Of a stretch of 59,823 nt of DNA, positions 50,213-58,956 are shown one piece after another (position 1 is the stretch's first letter; the number at the start of each line of letters is the position of its first letter). The notes under the pieces were generated by a model. That model had not been told where the DNA came from. It saw only the letters and a program-made list of their open reading frames with translations, and searched no databases. A program made the position numbers and the translations under genes. The DNA lies in NCBI GenBank assembly GCA_002316385.1, contig DCDL01000041.1, positions 59,437-119,259 of the forward strand. Direction: 5' to 3'. The stretch is from Clostridium sp. UBA1056 (lineage in GTDB: Bacteria > Bacillota > Clostridia > Clostridiales > Clostridiaceae).

Positions 50213-51823
50213 ATGAGTAGTAAATATATTTTTGTGACAGGTGGAGTAGTTTCATCCTTAGGAAAGGGAATTACAGCAGCATCTTTAGGTAGACTTTTAA
50301 AAAATAGAGGATTAAGAGTCACAATACAGAAGTTCGATCCATACTTAAATGTAGATCCGGGAACAATGAGTCCATATCAGCATGGAGAGGTATTTGTTAC
50401 GGATGATGGTGCTGAAACTGATTTGGATTTAGGGCACTATGAAAGATTTATTGATGAGAATTTAAGTAGGAGTAGTAATGTTACTACTGGTAAAGTTTAT
50501 TGGTCAGTTATCTCAAAGGAGAGAAGAGGAGAATATTTAGGTGAAACAGTTCAAGTAATACCACATATAACTAACGAGATAAAAGAAAGAATATGTAGAG
50601 TTACAAAAGAGAAAGAGGTAGATGTGGTCATAACTGAAATTGGTGGCACTGTAGGGGATATTGAGTCGTTACCATTTCTAGAGGCTATAAGACAAATTCA
50701 ATATGAAGTAGGTAGAGAAAACGTATGTTTTATACACGTAACTTTGGTACCTTATTTAGGAAAAGCTGGTGAGCTAAAAACAAAACCAACTCAACATTCA
50801 GTAAAAGAATTAAGAAGTATAGGAATTCAACCGGATATAATAGTTTGTAGGTCTGAAAAGGAAATATCTGATGAATTAAAAGCAAAGATAGGATTATTCT
50901 GTAATCTAGATGGTAAGAACGTAATACAAAATCTAGATACAGAGCACTTATATGAAGTACCTTTAATGTTACATAAGGAGGGCCTAGATAGATTAGTATG
51001 TGAAATGTTAGGACTAGGATGTATTGATATTGATAATTATCAATGGATTGAGATGGTAAAGAAGATTAAGAATTTAAATAGAAAAGTTAAAATTGGATTA
51101 GTTGGTAAATATGTAGAATTACACGACGCATATATATCTGTGGTTGAGGCTTTAAGTCACGGTGGATATGCCAATGACTGTCAAGTAGAAATAAAGTGGA
51201 TAAATGCAGAAGAGGTGAAGAGAGATAAATCAGATAAATTATTTTCTGATGTAAATGGAATATTAGTACCAGGTGGTTTTGGAGATAGAGGGATAGAAGG
51301 AAAGATAGAAGCTATAAGATGGGCAAGAGAAAATAAAAAGCCTTTATTTGGTATATGTTTAGGGATGCAGTGCTCAGTTATAGAATTTTCAAGAAATGTA
51401 CTTGGATATAAAGGAGCTAATAGTTCTGAGATCGATCAAGATACTAATTATCCTGTAATAGCTTTAATGCCAGATCAACAGGAAATTGAAAATTTAGGTG
51501 GAACTATGAGATTAGGATTATATCCATGTAAATTGGATACAAATTCAACGGCTGCTAGGGAGTATGGTGAAACATTAATCAATGAAAGGCATAGACATAG
51601 ATATGAATTTAATAATAAATTTAGACAAGAGATAATTGATAAAGGTATGGATATTACAGGAATAAGTCCTGACAATAGATTAGTAGAAATAGTTGAAATA
51701 AAGGATCATCCATGGTATGTATCAGTACAATTTCATCCTGAATTAAAATCAAGGCCCAATAGTCCTCACCCTTTATTCAGAGGATTTATAAAAGCTGCAA
51801 TTATAGATAAAGAAAATAATTAG
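50213..51823 (+). CDS. pyrG: CTP synthase
   Basis: The 536-residue enzyme makes CTP from UTP, ATP and glutamine. The synthase half starts KYIFVTGGVVSSLGKGITAA and has KFDPYLNVDPGTMSPYQHGE, EIGGTVGDIES and KPTQHSVKELR. The glutamine amidotransferase half has LVPGGFGDRG, the nucleophile motif FGICLGMQCSVIEF and QFHPELKSRP. The ATG at 50213 is chosen, because GGGAGAAG lies 5 bases before it and the upstream ATG at 50198 overlaps that site. An imperfect terminator follows at 51828-51868. Confidence 0.97.
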   Translation: MSSKYIFVTGGVVSSLGKGITAASLGRLLKNRGLRVTIQKFDPYLNVDPGTMSPYQHGEVFVTDDGAETDLDLGHYERFIDENLSRSSNVTTGKVYWSVISKERRGEYLGETVQVIPHITNEIKERICRVTKEKEVDVVITEIGGTVGDIESLPFLEAIRQIQYEVGRENVCFIHVTLVPYLGKAGELKTKPTQHSVKELRSIGIQPDIIVCRSEKEISDELKAKIGLFCNLDGKNVIQNLDTEHLYEVPLMLHKEGLDRLVCEMLGLGCIDIDNYQWIEMVKKIKNLNRKVKIGLVGKYVELHDAYISVVEALSHGGYANDCQVEIKWINAEEVKRDKSDKLFSDVNGILVPGGFGDRGIEGKIEAIRWARENKKPLFGICLGMQCSVIEFSRNVLGYKGANSSEIDQDTNYPVIALMPDQQEIENLGGTMRLGLYPCKLDTNSTAAREYGETLINERHRHRYEFNNKFRQEIIDKGMDITGISPDNRLVEIVEIKDHPWYVSVQFHPELKSRPNSPHPLFRGFIKAAIIDKENN

Positions 51824-51827
51824 TATA

Positions 51828-51868
51828 AAAAGGCATCTTTCTATATAGTTAGAAAAATGTCTTTTTAA
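51828..51868 (+). terminator. Terminator after pyrG
   Basis: AAAAAGGCATCTTTCTA pairs with TAGAAAAATGTCTTTTT through several wobbles, and the right arm ends in T5. Confidence 0.65.
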
Positions 51869-51956
51869 ATTAGCTTATTAAAAATGATTTAGTGAGTATA
51901 GATTTACATGTAAAAAAGCATAATAAAATTACATATTTAACTTATTGAAATATAAT

Positions 51957-52027
51957 TGAGAATAACTATCAAAATCTATTGACAATATAATAAAAACCTT
52001 TTAACATGTAAATGATAATAATTTTCA
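51957..52027 (+). promoter_or_regulatory. Promoter with two Fur-box-like sites upstream of the flavodoxin gene
   Basis: TTGACA (51979-51984) and TAACAT (52002-52007) are 17 bases apart. TGAGAATAACTATCA (51957-51971) and TGATAATAATTTTCA (52013-52027) each differ from the Fur consensus TGATAATNATTATCA at one or two positions. One lies upstream of the -35 and the other over the start region. This predicts iron repression through Fur. Confidence 0.72.
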
Positions 52028-52044
52028 ACCAAGGAGGATATGTT

Positions 52045-52458
52045 ATGAAAATAGTTTATTGGGGAGGTACAGTGAATACAGAAAAAATGGCAGAGGTGAT
52101 TGATAAAGGAATTAGAAAAGGTGTCAAAAACGCAGAAGTAATCAATGGTGCTAATGCTAACAGTAATATTTTTAATGATGAAGATTTAATAATATTAGGA
52201 TACCAATCTATGGTAGATGAGATATTAGAAGAATCTGAATTTGAACCTTTTATTGAAGAAATATTTTCAAAGATATCTAAAAAGAAAGCAGCTTTATTTG
52301 GATCTTATGGTTGGAGAGATGAAAAATGGATGAGAGAGTGGAAAGATAGAATGATTTTTTATGGATACCAAATAGAGGAAGATTACTTAATTATTTGTGG
52401 CGAAATAGAATATGAAGATGAGTACATAGATTTTGGTGAAAAAATAGCACTTTTATAG
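52045..52458 (+). CDS. Flavodoxin-like protein
   Basis: The 137-residue protein has the flavodoxin fold: MKIVYWGGTVNTEKMAEVID at the FMN phosphate loop, then DLIILGYQSMVDEILEES and KKKAALFGSYGWRDEKWMRE, then YLIICGEIEYED. The phosphate loop reads GGTVNT instead of the usual SGTGNT, yet AALFGSYGW is the classic second FMN loop. It would replace ferredoxin when iron is short, as the two Fur-box-like sites upstream suggest. The ATG at 52045 has AAGGAGG 9 bases before it. The frame upstream includes a Fur box and is not coding. A dead DUF3793 gene follows. Confidence 0.85.
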   Translation: MKIVYWGGTVNTEKMAEVIDKGIRKGVKNAEVINGANANSNIFNDEDLIILGYQSMVDEILEESEFEPFIEEIFSKISKKKAALFGSYGWRDEKWMREWKDRMIFYGYQIEEDYLIICGEIEYEDEYIDFGEKIALL

Positions 52459-52471
52459 GTAGGGAATGAAA

Positions 52472-52940
52472 ATGACATGTTTAGAATTTTATAATAAGTT
52501 GGAATTTATGAATGGAAAAGTATAAATTAAAAACTTTTTAATTTATAATACTTCATTAGTTATTGCAAAGGTTAAACCTGCTGTAACTATAACTTTTAAA
52601 AAATGTAACGAAGAGTTATATAATAATTGGTGTTCAATAGGAAAAGAGTTTATAAAAAGTATTAATCTTAATTTTATGGAATTAAGAGAATAGGATGATT
52701 CAAGTATAATATTAATTTAATAATCATAGTTTACTTGAGAAATATATAAATACAGAAAGTAATAAAGAGTTTTTAGTTAGTCTAGGATATTCAGAAAGTG
52801 GAACTGTTATTGAGCATCTAGGCATGTTAAGAAATAGATATAAAGAATATAATTGTCCACATGAATTAGGAGTATTCTTTTTTATTGAGAGCTTGAAGGA
52901 TAAATACTATAACAATCTAATAGATGAAGCAACATTTTAA
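52472..52940 (+). pseudogene. Broken DUF3793-family gene
   Basis: The sequence reads MTCLEFYNKLEFMNGKV, stop, then IKNFLIYNTSLVIAKVKPAV and ELYNNWCSIGKEFIKSINLN, with further stops, then after a frame change EFLVSLGYSESGTVIEHLGM, then LRNRYKEYNCPHELGVFF, ending at 52940. NTSLVIA-VKPAV and YKEYNCPHELGVF are DUF3793 hallmarks. The family often sits next to flavodoxin or iron-transport genes in clostridia. There are at least three stops and one frameshift. The 3' end lies within the dispersed repeat 52927-53010, so its insertion may have removed the last part of the gene. Confidence 0.82.
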
Positions 52941-53010
52941 AATTTTAAAATGTTAAATATTTAAGTAGCTTACATTATAACTTTTTAAAAAATTATAATG
53001 TTTGATATAT
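52927..53010. repeat. 84-bp dispersed A/T-rich imperfect palindrome, copy B
   Basis: It is the same length as the element at 40624-40707, with about 66 of 84 bases identical without gaps. It starts AAGCAACATTTTAAAATTTT and ends GTTTGATATAT. It overlaps the 3' end of the DUF3793 remnant and precedes the VOC gene by 65 bases. Confidence 0.68.
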
Positions 53011-53075
53011 AATTAATGAATTATAATATGTATGTTATAGTTTAAGTACTACAACATGTTAATTGGAGGGTCAAA

Positions 53076-53456
53076 ATGATTAATAAAATTGGTAAAATAA
53101 CGTTATATGTAAACAATCAAGAGGAAGCTAAAAGCTTTTGGATTGAGAAGCTAGGATTTGTGGTTAAGTTTGAACAAGCTATGGGTCCTAATATGAAGTG
53201 GCTTGAGGTTGGACCAAGTGAAGAGGAATTTACTACTTTTGTTTTATACGATAAAAATTTAATGATAGCTCAGAATCCTAAAGCTAATGTAACTCATCCA
53301 TCAATACTTCTAAGCACTAAAGATATTGAGAGTGCGTATAGTGAGATGAAGAAAAAAAGTGTTAAAGTTGGTGAATTAATGAATATGCCATATGGAAAGA
53401 TGTTTTCATTTGAAGATCAAGATGGTAATGAATATTTACTTAGAGAAGATAAATAA
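53076..53456 (+). CDS. VOC-family protein (glyoxalase/bleomycin resistance-like)
   Basis: The 126-residue protein is a single vicinal-oxygen-chelate unit of two beta-alpha-beta3 modules: GKITLYVNNQEEAKSFWIEK, LGFVVKFEQAMGPNMKWLEV, then HPSILLSTKDIESAYSEMKK, then YGKMFSFEDQDGNEYLLRE with the final metal-type Glu. Members bind or modify small molecules, including glyoxalases and antibiotic-binding proteins. The exact role is open. GGAGGG lies 7 bases before the ATG. A long hairpin follows at once. Confidence 0.9.
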   Translation: MINKIGKITLYVNNQEEAKSFWIEKLGFVVKFEQAMGPNMKWLEVGPSEEEFTTFVLYDKNLMIAQNPKANVTHPSILLSTKDIESAYSEMKKKSVKVGELMNMPYGKMFSFEDQDGNEYLLREDK

Positions 53457-53510
53457 ATTCTAATATAAAAGGATGACACAATTTAAGTGTCACCCTTTTA
53501 TATTAGAATT
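53456..53510. terminator. Long bidirectional terminator hairpin between the VOC gene and feoB
   Basis: Two 24-base arms (AATTCTAATATAAAAGGATG... and its complement) match with one mismatch around a 7-base loop. It lies between convergent genes. The A/T-rich outer stem supplies a T-tract on either strand. Confidence 0.8.
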
Positions 53511-53594
53511 ATTTATAGTGCGTGATATTGATTAGTATTAACTGATATTTGTATATCACTATAAGCTGTTAATAGAACTACTATTTTAAAATAT

Positions 53595-55754
53595 CTATGC
53601 AAGACCTAGAAATCGAACTATGGTTGTTACAGTGAAGCAAATAATGATACCAGTTATAGTAGGAATGGCGAAGGCTAGGGCAGTCCATTTAAGACTTTGA
53701 GTTTCACTTTTAATAGTTAAACATGTTGTACTACATGGCCAATGCATCAAAGAGAATAACATTACGTTTAAAGCTGTGAGCCATGTCCATCCATTTGAGA
53801 TTAGAAGTTGTCTTAGTTGTATTAAACTATCAAACTCTACTAAGCTTCCAGTAGCAGTATAACTCATGATAATAATAGGAATTACGATTTCATTGGCTGG
53901 AAAACCAAGTATAAATGCCATCACGATATATCCATCAAATCCTATTAAATTTGCAAAAGGATTTAAAAAATTAGCACAATGAGCTAGTAAGCTTAAATTT
54001 CCTATTGTAATGTTAGCCATAATCCAAAGAACTAATCCTGCAGGAGCAGATACTATTATTGCTCTTTTTAGAACAAAGAGGGTTCTATCAAAAATAGAGC
54101 GAACTATAATTTTTCCTACTTGAGGTTTTCTGTAAGGTGGAAGTTCTAAAGTAAAAGAAGATGGAACACCTTTAAGTATAGTTTTAGATAGGATTTTTGA
54201 AATCATTAAGGTCATAAATACACCTAATAGAATTACAGAGGCTAAAATTAAGGTAGATATAATAGATTGAGAAGGTCCGACAAAAGTACCAGCAAAGAAC
54301 ATAGTGATTATAGCAATTAAAGTTGGGAAGCGTCCGTTACAAGGCACGAAATTATTTGTAAGTATTGCAATTAGTCTTTCACGTGGGGAATCTATAATTC
54401 TACAACCAATTATTCCAGCTGCATTGCATCCAAATCCCATACACATGGTTAGGGCTTGCTTTCCACAAGCGCAACTCTTTTTAAAGAAGTTATCTAAATT
54501 AAAAGCTATTCTAGGTAAATAGCCTAGATCTTCAAGAAGAGTGAATAGTGGAAAAAAAATAGCCATTGGAGGAAGCATTACAGCAATAACCCAAGCTAAA
54601 GTTCTGTAAATTCCTTTTATTAGAGCTCCTTCTAGCCATAAAGGTGCTCCTAAATCTAATAAAAAAATGCTAAGCTTATCTTCAATCCAGAAAAGAGCAT
54701 TAGATAATAGAGCAGATGGATAATTAGAACCAGTTATAGTTATCCAAAAAACAACACATAAAAGTAGTATCATGATAGGTATCCCATATCTTTTAGACGT
54801 TAGAATTCTATCTATTTTTCTGTCGGTGATGTTATATTTAGAATTTTCTCTTGTTACTACTTCAGTACTAATTTTTTCAGCTTTGCTTATTAGAGTAGTT
54901 ACCACTTCATCTCTAAAGGATTCTTCCATCATGTTATAAGTATCTAAAAGACTAGCTGCTTCTTTCAGCTTTTCTTTAATTATTTCATTATCTAATAAAT
55001 TAATATTTAAGTATTTATTTAATGATTCAATTAGACTATCATTATTTTCTAGTAATTTTAAAGAAATCCATCTAGAATTGATTTTTAAAGGGATATTTCG
55101 TATAACTCTTTTTACTTCTGGCTCTATTATAGAAATAGCATTCTCCAAAGCTTCATTATATTTAATTTTAATAAGATTTATAGGTATTTCATTATTTGTG
55201 AGCTTATAAACTACATCCATTAATTCTTTAAGGCCGATTCCAGTAGTAGCACTAGTACCTACAGTAGGAACACCAAGAAGTAGAGAAAGTTTTACTAGGT
55301 CAACGTTAATTCCTTTTCGCTTAGCTTCATCCATTAAATTTACACATACTACTACGTTATTTGTTATTTCTATGGTTTGAAGTACTAAGTTTAAATTTCT
55401 TTCTAGACAAGTAGCATCTACAATAACTATAGTGGCATCAGGATTTCCGAAGCATATAAAATCTCTAGCAACTTCTTCTTCTACAGAGTTGGCCATAAGA
55501 GAGTAAGTTCCAGGGATATCGACTAATATAAAATCTCTATTTTTATGGGTATATCTGCCCTGTGCATTAGATACGGTCTTTCCAGGCCAATTTCCTGTAT
55601 GCTGATTGAGTCCTGTTAAACTGTTAAAAACTGTACTTTTACCTACATTGGGATTACCAGCTAGAGCAATTACTTTATCAGATGGAGAAATACGTTCTAT
55701 TTTTAGCTCTTTTTCTAAAGCGCCAACTCCAGTAGATTGATTAGTTAGTCCCAT
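53595..55754 (-). CDS. feoB: Ferrous iron transport protein B
   Basis: The 719-residue membrane GTPase imports Fe(II). The cytoplasmic G domain has G1 AGNPNVGKS at residues 32-40, G2 with TGNWPGKTVSN, G3 DIPGTYSL and G4 NLMDE. A helical domain follows, then the FeoB gate regions and about nine helices. Seen in the membrane part are FPLFTLLEDLGYLPRIAF, then CGKQALTMCMGFGCNAAGII, and later LVLWIMANI and LMHWPCSTTCLTIKSE. AAGGAGG lies 7 bases before the ATG. feoA is upstream on the same strand but separated by 229 bases containing a dispersed hairpin, which is wider than usual. Confidence 0.97.
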   Translation of the reverse strand: MGLTNQSTGVGALEKELKIERISPSDKVIALAGNPNVGKSTVFNSLTGLNQHTGNWPGKTVSNAQGRYTHKNRDFILVDIPGTYSLMANSVEEEVARDFICFGNPDATIVIVDATCLERNLNLVLQTIEITNNVVVCVNLMDEAKRKGINVDLVKLSLLLGVPTVGTSATTGIGLKELMDVVYKLTNNEIPINLIKIKYNEALENAISIIEPEVKRVIRNIPLKINSRWISLKLLENNDSLIESLNKYLNINLLDNEIIKEKLKEAASLLDTYNMMEESFRDEVVTTLISKAEKISTEVVTRENSKYNITDRKIDRILTSKRYGIPIMILLLCVVFWITITGSNYPSALLSNALFWIEDKLSIFLLDLGAPLWLEGALIKGIYRTLAWVIAVMLPPMAIFFPLFTLLEDLGYLPRIAFNLDNFFKKSCACGKQALTMCMGFGCNAAGIIGCRIIDSPRERLIAILTNNFVPCNGRFPTLIAIITMFFAGTFVGPSQSIISTLILASVILLGVFMTLMISKILSKTILKGVPSSFTLELPPYRKPQVGKIIVRSIFDRTLFVLKRAIIVSAPAGLVLWIMANITIGNLSLLAHCANFLNPFANLIGFDGYIVMAFILGFPANEIVIPIIIMSYTATGSLVEFDSLIQLRQLLISNGWTWLTALNVMLFSLMHWPCSTTCLTIKSETQSLKWTALAFAIPTITGIIICFTVTTIVRFLGLA

Positions 55755-55876
55755 TATAAAACCTCCTTAAAATAAAATGTTAAAAATTCAAAGTTATGAT
55801 AATGATGCATTTTAAGAAATCCTTCATCTTAGAATGCACTGATAAAAATGAGGATCTTAGAAATGATATAATAGGC

Positions 55877-55907
55877 TTCAGATGGAGTAACGAGTTCCAT
55901 CTGAAGC
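55877..55907. repeat. Dispersed hairpin repeat, copy 2
   Basis: The 31-base imperfect palindrome TTCAGATGGAGT...TTCCATCTGAAGC matches the unit at 13931-13961 in length and arms. It lies between feoA and feoB. Confidence 0.65.
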
Positions 55908-55983
55908 TAGGAATTGTGTCATGAATTAGATTGTAAGTCAATGTACTTTAATATGGAAAAGAGAAGATGTTAGATTTTTAGTA

Positions 55984-56250
55984 TTAGATGGTTTCAACTA
56001 ATATGTTAGAAGCATCTTCTTTACGAATTGCAATTACTGCACCACGAATCAAGTAAGCTACAGGGTCCCCAGAAGGACTTTGATTAAGAACTTCTATTTC
56101 TGTATTAGATATAAGTCCAAGATCAAGCATCCTACGTCTTATAGATCCACTAGAAGTAAGGTTTTTAACTTTACATTTTCTTCCTAGGCATAAATCAGTT
56201 AAGGGTAATATTTTAGATGATTCTATATAGATGTTTGAATTAGTATTCAT
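55984..56250 (-). CDS. feoA: Ferrous iron transport protein A
   Basis: The 88-residue protein is an SH3-like FeoA domain: ILPLTDLCLGRKCKVKNLTS, then RRRMLDLGLISNTEIEVLNQ, then SPSGDPVAYLIRGAVIAIRK. It is a cytoplasmic partner or regulator of FeoB. It has a short N-terminal extension of about 12 residues. AAGGAG lies before the ATG. The divergent gene at 56530 encodes a DtxR-family regulator, and the 279 bases between them hold the feo promoter region and the hairpin at 56345. Confidence 0.93.
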   Translation of the reverse strand: MNTNSNIYIESSKILPLTDLCLGRKCKVKNLTSSGSIRRRMLDLGLISNTEIEVLNQSPSGDPVAYLIRGAVIAIRKEDASNILVETI

Positions 56251-56344
56251 ATTGTTAATCTCCTTTTAAACATTTTGTATTTATAATTAAATATTACTAG
56301 TTAAGGCACTTCTAATTTCTAATTTAAATCATATAATTAATTAA

Positions 56345-56377
56345 TTAGAGTAAGGAAAAAGTCTTTCCCTACTCTAA
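56345..56377. promoter_or_regulatory. Hairpin in the feoA-regulator intergenic region
   Basis: TTAGAGTAAGGAAA and TTTCCCTACTCTAA form a 14-bp stem with one mismatch and a 5-base loop. It lies about 95 bases upstream of feoA and 150 bases upstream of the regulator. It is either an operator for the DtxR-type protein or a leader hairpin. Confidence 0.45.
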
Positions 56378-56529
56378 CATATGATTATTTATATATTTGT
56401 GATACTATTTTAGAAAATAAGGTAAGAATTTAATAAATTTTAAATATAGATGTTACAAATGGTGGAGAATAAAAGTTTGAATTTTAAAGATTAAGAAATA
56501 TAAATTATAAGATGTGAGGGATATAAAAA

Positions 56530-57018
56530 ATGGATAAAAACTTTTATACAGTCAGAGCCTATGAGCAGAAGTTATTTGATGATAGATTACTAACGGCATC
56601 TATGGAAGATTATGTAGAGATGCTTTATCGATGTACCATGAAAGAGGAAAATTACATAAGGCTCAATAAACTAGCTTTAATGTTAAATGTTAGAGATTCC
56701 TCAGCATCTAAGATGATGCAGAAACTTGGTAAATTAGGATTGGTTGACTATGAAAAATATGGTATTATAAAGCTTACAGATTTAGGAACAAAAGTAGGGA
56801 GATATCTTTTAAGTAGGCATAATACAATAGAAAAATTTTTAAGGTTTTTAAGTGCAGATAGTGATATTCTGGTAGAAACAGAACTAATAGAGCATGTAGT
56901 AAGTAGTACTACCGTAGAGAATTTAAACATTCTGAATAATTTTATAGAGAGTAATGAAAATATTTTGGCTGAATATAGAGCATTTAGAGAAGAGTATTAT
57001 AAAAAAGTAAAGGTATAA
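56530..57018 (+). CDS. DtxR/MntR-family metal-dependent regulator
   Basis: The 162-residue protein has a winged helix with LTASMEDYVEMLYRCTMKEE, then IRLNKLALMLNVRDSSASKM and MQKLGKLGLVDYEKYGIIKL. A dimer/metal domain follows with LLSRHNTIEKFLRFL and ETELIEHVVSSTTVENL, which carry the E, H and H ligands usual for the family. There is no SH3 domain. A location divergent from feoAB makes iron or manganese control of Feo likely. A GATGTGAGGG precedes the ATG. A terminator follows at 57032. Confidence 0.88.
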   Translation: MDKNFYTVRAYEQKLFDDRLLTASMEDYVEMLYRCTMKEENYIRLNKLALMLNVRDSSASKMMQKLGKLGLVDYEKYGIIKLTDLGTKVGRYLLSRHNTIEKFLRFLSADSDILVETELIEHVVSSTTVENLNILNNFIESNENILAEYRAFREEYYKKVKV

Positions 57019-57031
57019 GAAAAGTACAGAG

Positions 57032-57067
57032 AAAGCTACCTCTAATACATAGTTTTGAGGTAGCTTT
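57032..57067. terminator. Terminator between the DtxR-type and histidine kinase genes
   Basis: AAAGCTACCTC and GAGGTAGCTTT form a perfect 11-bp stem with a 14-base loop, between convergent genes. Confidence 0.75.
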
Positions 57068-57091
57068 GTAAAATTTATTTCATTTTATAGT

Positions 57092-58942
57092 CTAAGATTT
57101 TGGTAGTTTAATTATTACTTTAAATAGGTCTCCATCACATTTTACATTAAGAGTGCCATTATGAAGCTCTACTATAGTTTTAGAAATAGCAAGGCCTAAG
57201 CCAGAACCTTCTATTGAAGAGTTTCTAGATTTATCGCCTCTAACAAATCTTTCAAGAATTTCATTTTCATTAAAATCTAAATCATATTTTGAGATGTTTT
57301 TTACTATTATTTCACATTCAGCTTCATTCTCAATAATTTCTAGATAAATTCTAGAGTTCTCGAGAGAATATTTTATAGCATTACATATTAAGTTATCCAT
57401 AACTCTTGAAATTTTAGCTCCATCTAGGCTTAAGTGACAAGCTTTATCTCCGATTACCTTGAAGATAAGATTTTTATCTTCTCCTAAAAAACTTAGTTCT
57501 CCAAGGTTTTGGTGTATTAGTTCTACAATATCTACATCATTTCTGCTTAAAATGATTTGCCCAGAACTCATCTTTGACATTTCAAATAAATCTTCAACAA
57601 GTTTTTTTAATTTAGTTGATTTATTATCTAAAATTGTAACATAGTCTCTTATCTCACTTTTATCAAGAGATTCGTCCTTAAGTATGTCTACATAATTTAC
57701 TATGGAAGTTAATGGGGTTTTTAAATCATGAGATACATTGGTTATGAGCTCAGTTTTTAATTTCTCGTTTTGAATTCCTTCTTCAACTTTCTTTTTATAA
57801 CTTACTTTTAGATTATTTATTTCCATGGCTAAATTAGACAAGGTACCAAAATTTTTAGTATTTATATCTACATCCATATCGCCATCTTCAACTTTTTTTA
57901 GGTATTTAATTAAATTTTTCTTGTTATTTATACCTTCTAAATATCTTACACATATATTTATTACTATTATTATAAAAGTTATAAAGGTAGCAGTATAAAT
58001 TTCGTTAGAATAGGAGTTAGAATAGGATAGATAATCATTTGAATAGAATAAATAATCATTTGAATTAAATATTTGGGACAATGGCAAATACATTATCCAA
58101 AATATTAAAAGGCCTATTAGTGTTATATCAAAAAATAGGTTTTTAAATACATCCTTTGTATTTACAAAAAATATATTAATAGATTTTATTCCTCGAATAA
58201 AAAGTAAATTATTAAAATTATTTATATATGCTTTTATTCCAAAAATTTTAATAGAGAAAAGCTGCTTAGTTACTAGAATTATAAATATAATTAATAGCGG
58301 AACTGAAAAATAAAATCTAAGTCTTATAATGTTTGCCATAGTACCATATTTAGCACCACGAATAAAGTAAACTTCCTCTAAATCTGCATTAGGAGACGTA
58401 TAGGCACCATTGTAATAACCCGAAGGAGATGAGTAGTGTGATAAGTTATTAGAACTATAGACTACTACATCGTCCTCTTTGGATAATTTCATTAAGGCCT
58501 CTTTAGGATGTAATTCATTAAATGGATAATCCGAAAACCAATTTCTATTAGAAAACCATCTATTATTAGACTTATCTATAAGTAACACACCGATTTCATC
58601 AGTGAGAGATATTTCTAAATAATTTTGAATAACTTTGGCATCTTCGTCAGTTTTGCAATAGAGGATTTTTGAAAAGCCTTCAGTAACGCTTAATAATTTC
58701 TCTCTAAATTTAATAGTATCATTTTGTAACATTTGATTCTTAAAAGTTTTTTCATTAATAATAGCAGTTCTATAAAAGCTGCGTCTGTTAGTATAATTAT
58801 CATAATCTACTAATAATATTTGAAAAAACTTTGGAAGCACAATTATACCGATAATAAAGAATATTAATATTTCAATTAATGTTGTCTTTTCATTAGAAGC
58901 ATTAAACCATTTTTTAATTAAGGTTTTTATATTGGAAGTCAA
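57092..58942 (-). CDS. Sensor histidine kinase
   Basis: The 616-residue kinase starts with a membrane helix (LIEILIFFIIGIIVLP) and an outer sensor region of about 165 residues. At least three more helices follow (PLLIIFIILVT, LIGLLIFWIMYL, TATFITFIIIVINI). A HAMP-like linker leads to HisKA NVSHDLKTPLTSIVNYVDIL with His405. The ATPase domain has N box NLICNAIKYS, G boxes and GSGLGLAISK. Near residues 295-310 a repeat of S-N-D-Y-L and S-N-S-Y units precedes the last helix. It should phosphorylate the regulator encoded 14 bases upstream. The signal is unknown. The layout resembles kinases linked to envelope stress or antimicrobial peptides. Confidence 0.93.
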   Translation of the reverse strand: MTSNIKTLIKKWFNASNEKTTLIEILIFFIIGIIVLPKFFQILLVDYDNYTNRRSFYRTAIINEKTFKNQMLQNDTIKFREKLLSVTEGFSKILYCKTDEDAKVIQNYLEISLTDEIGVLLIDKSNNRWFSNRNWFSDYPFNELHPKEALMKLSKEDDVVVYSSNNLSHYSSPSGYYNGAYTSPNADLEEVYFIRGAKYGTMANIIRLRFYFSVPLLIIFIILVTKQLFSIKIFGIKAYINNFNNLLFIRGIKSINIFFVNTKDVFKNLFFDITLIGLLIFWIMYLPLSQIFNSNDYLFYSNDYLSYSNSYSNEIYTATFITFIIIVINICVRYLEGINNKKNLIKYLKKVEDGDMDVDINTKNFGTLSNLAMEINNLKVSYKKKVEEGIQNEKLKTELITNVSHDLKTPLTSIVNYVDILKDESLDKSEIRDYVTILDNKSTKLKKLVEDLFEMSKMSSGQIILSRNDVDIVELIHQNLGELSFLGEDKNLIFKVIGDKACHLSLDGAKISRVMDNLICNAIKYSLENSRIYLEIIENEAECEIIVKNISKYDLDFNENEILERFVRGDKSRNSSIEGSGLGLAISKTIVELHNGTLNVKCDGDLFKVIIKLPKS

Positions 58943-58956
58943 TGTCTAACCCTCCT

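Noticed and set aside
58010..58075. Tandem DNA repeat within the histidine kinase gene
   Set aside because: The repeated SNDYL-type units are only two or three imperfect copies and stay in frame. It is a low-complexity loop rather than a CRISPR or minisatellite.
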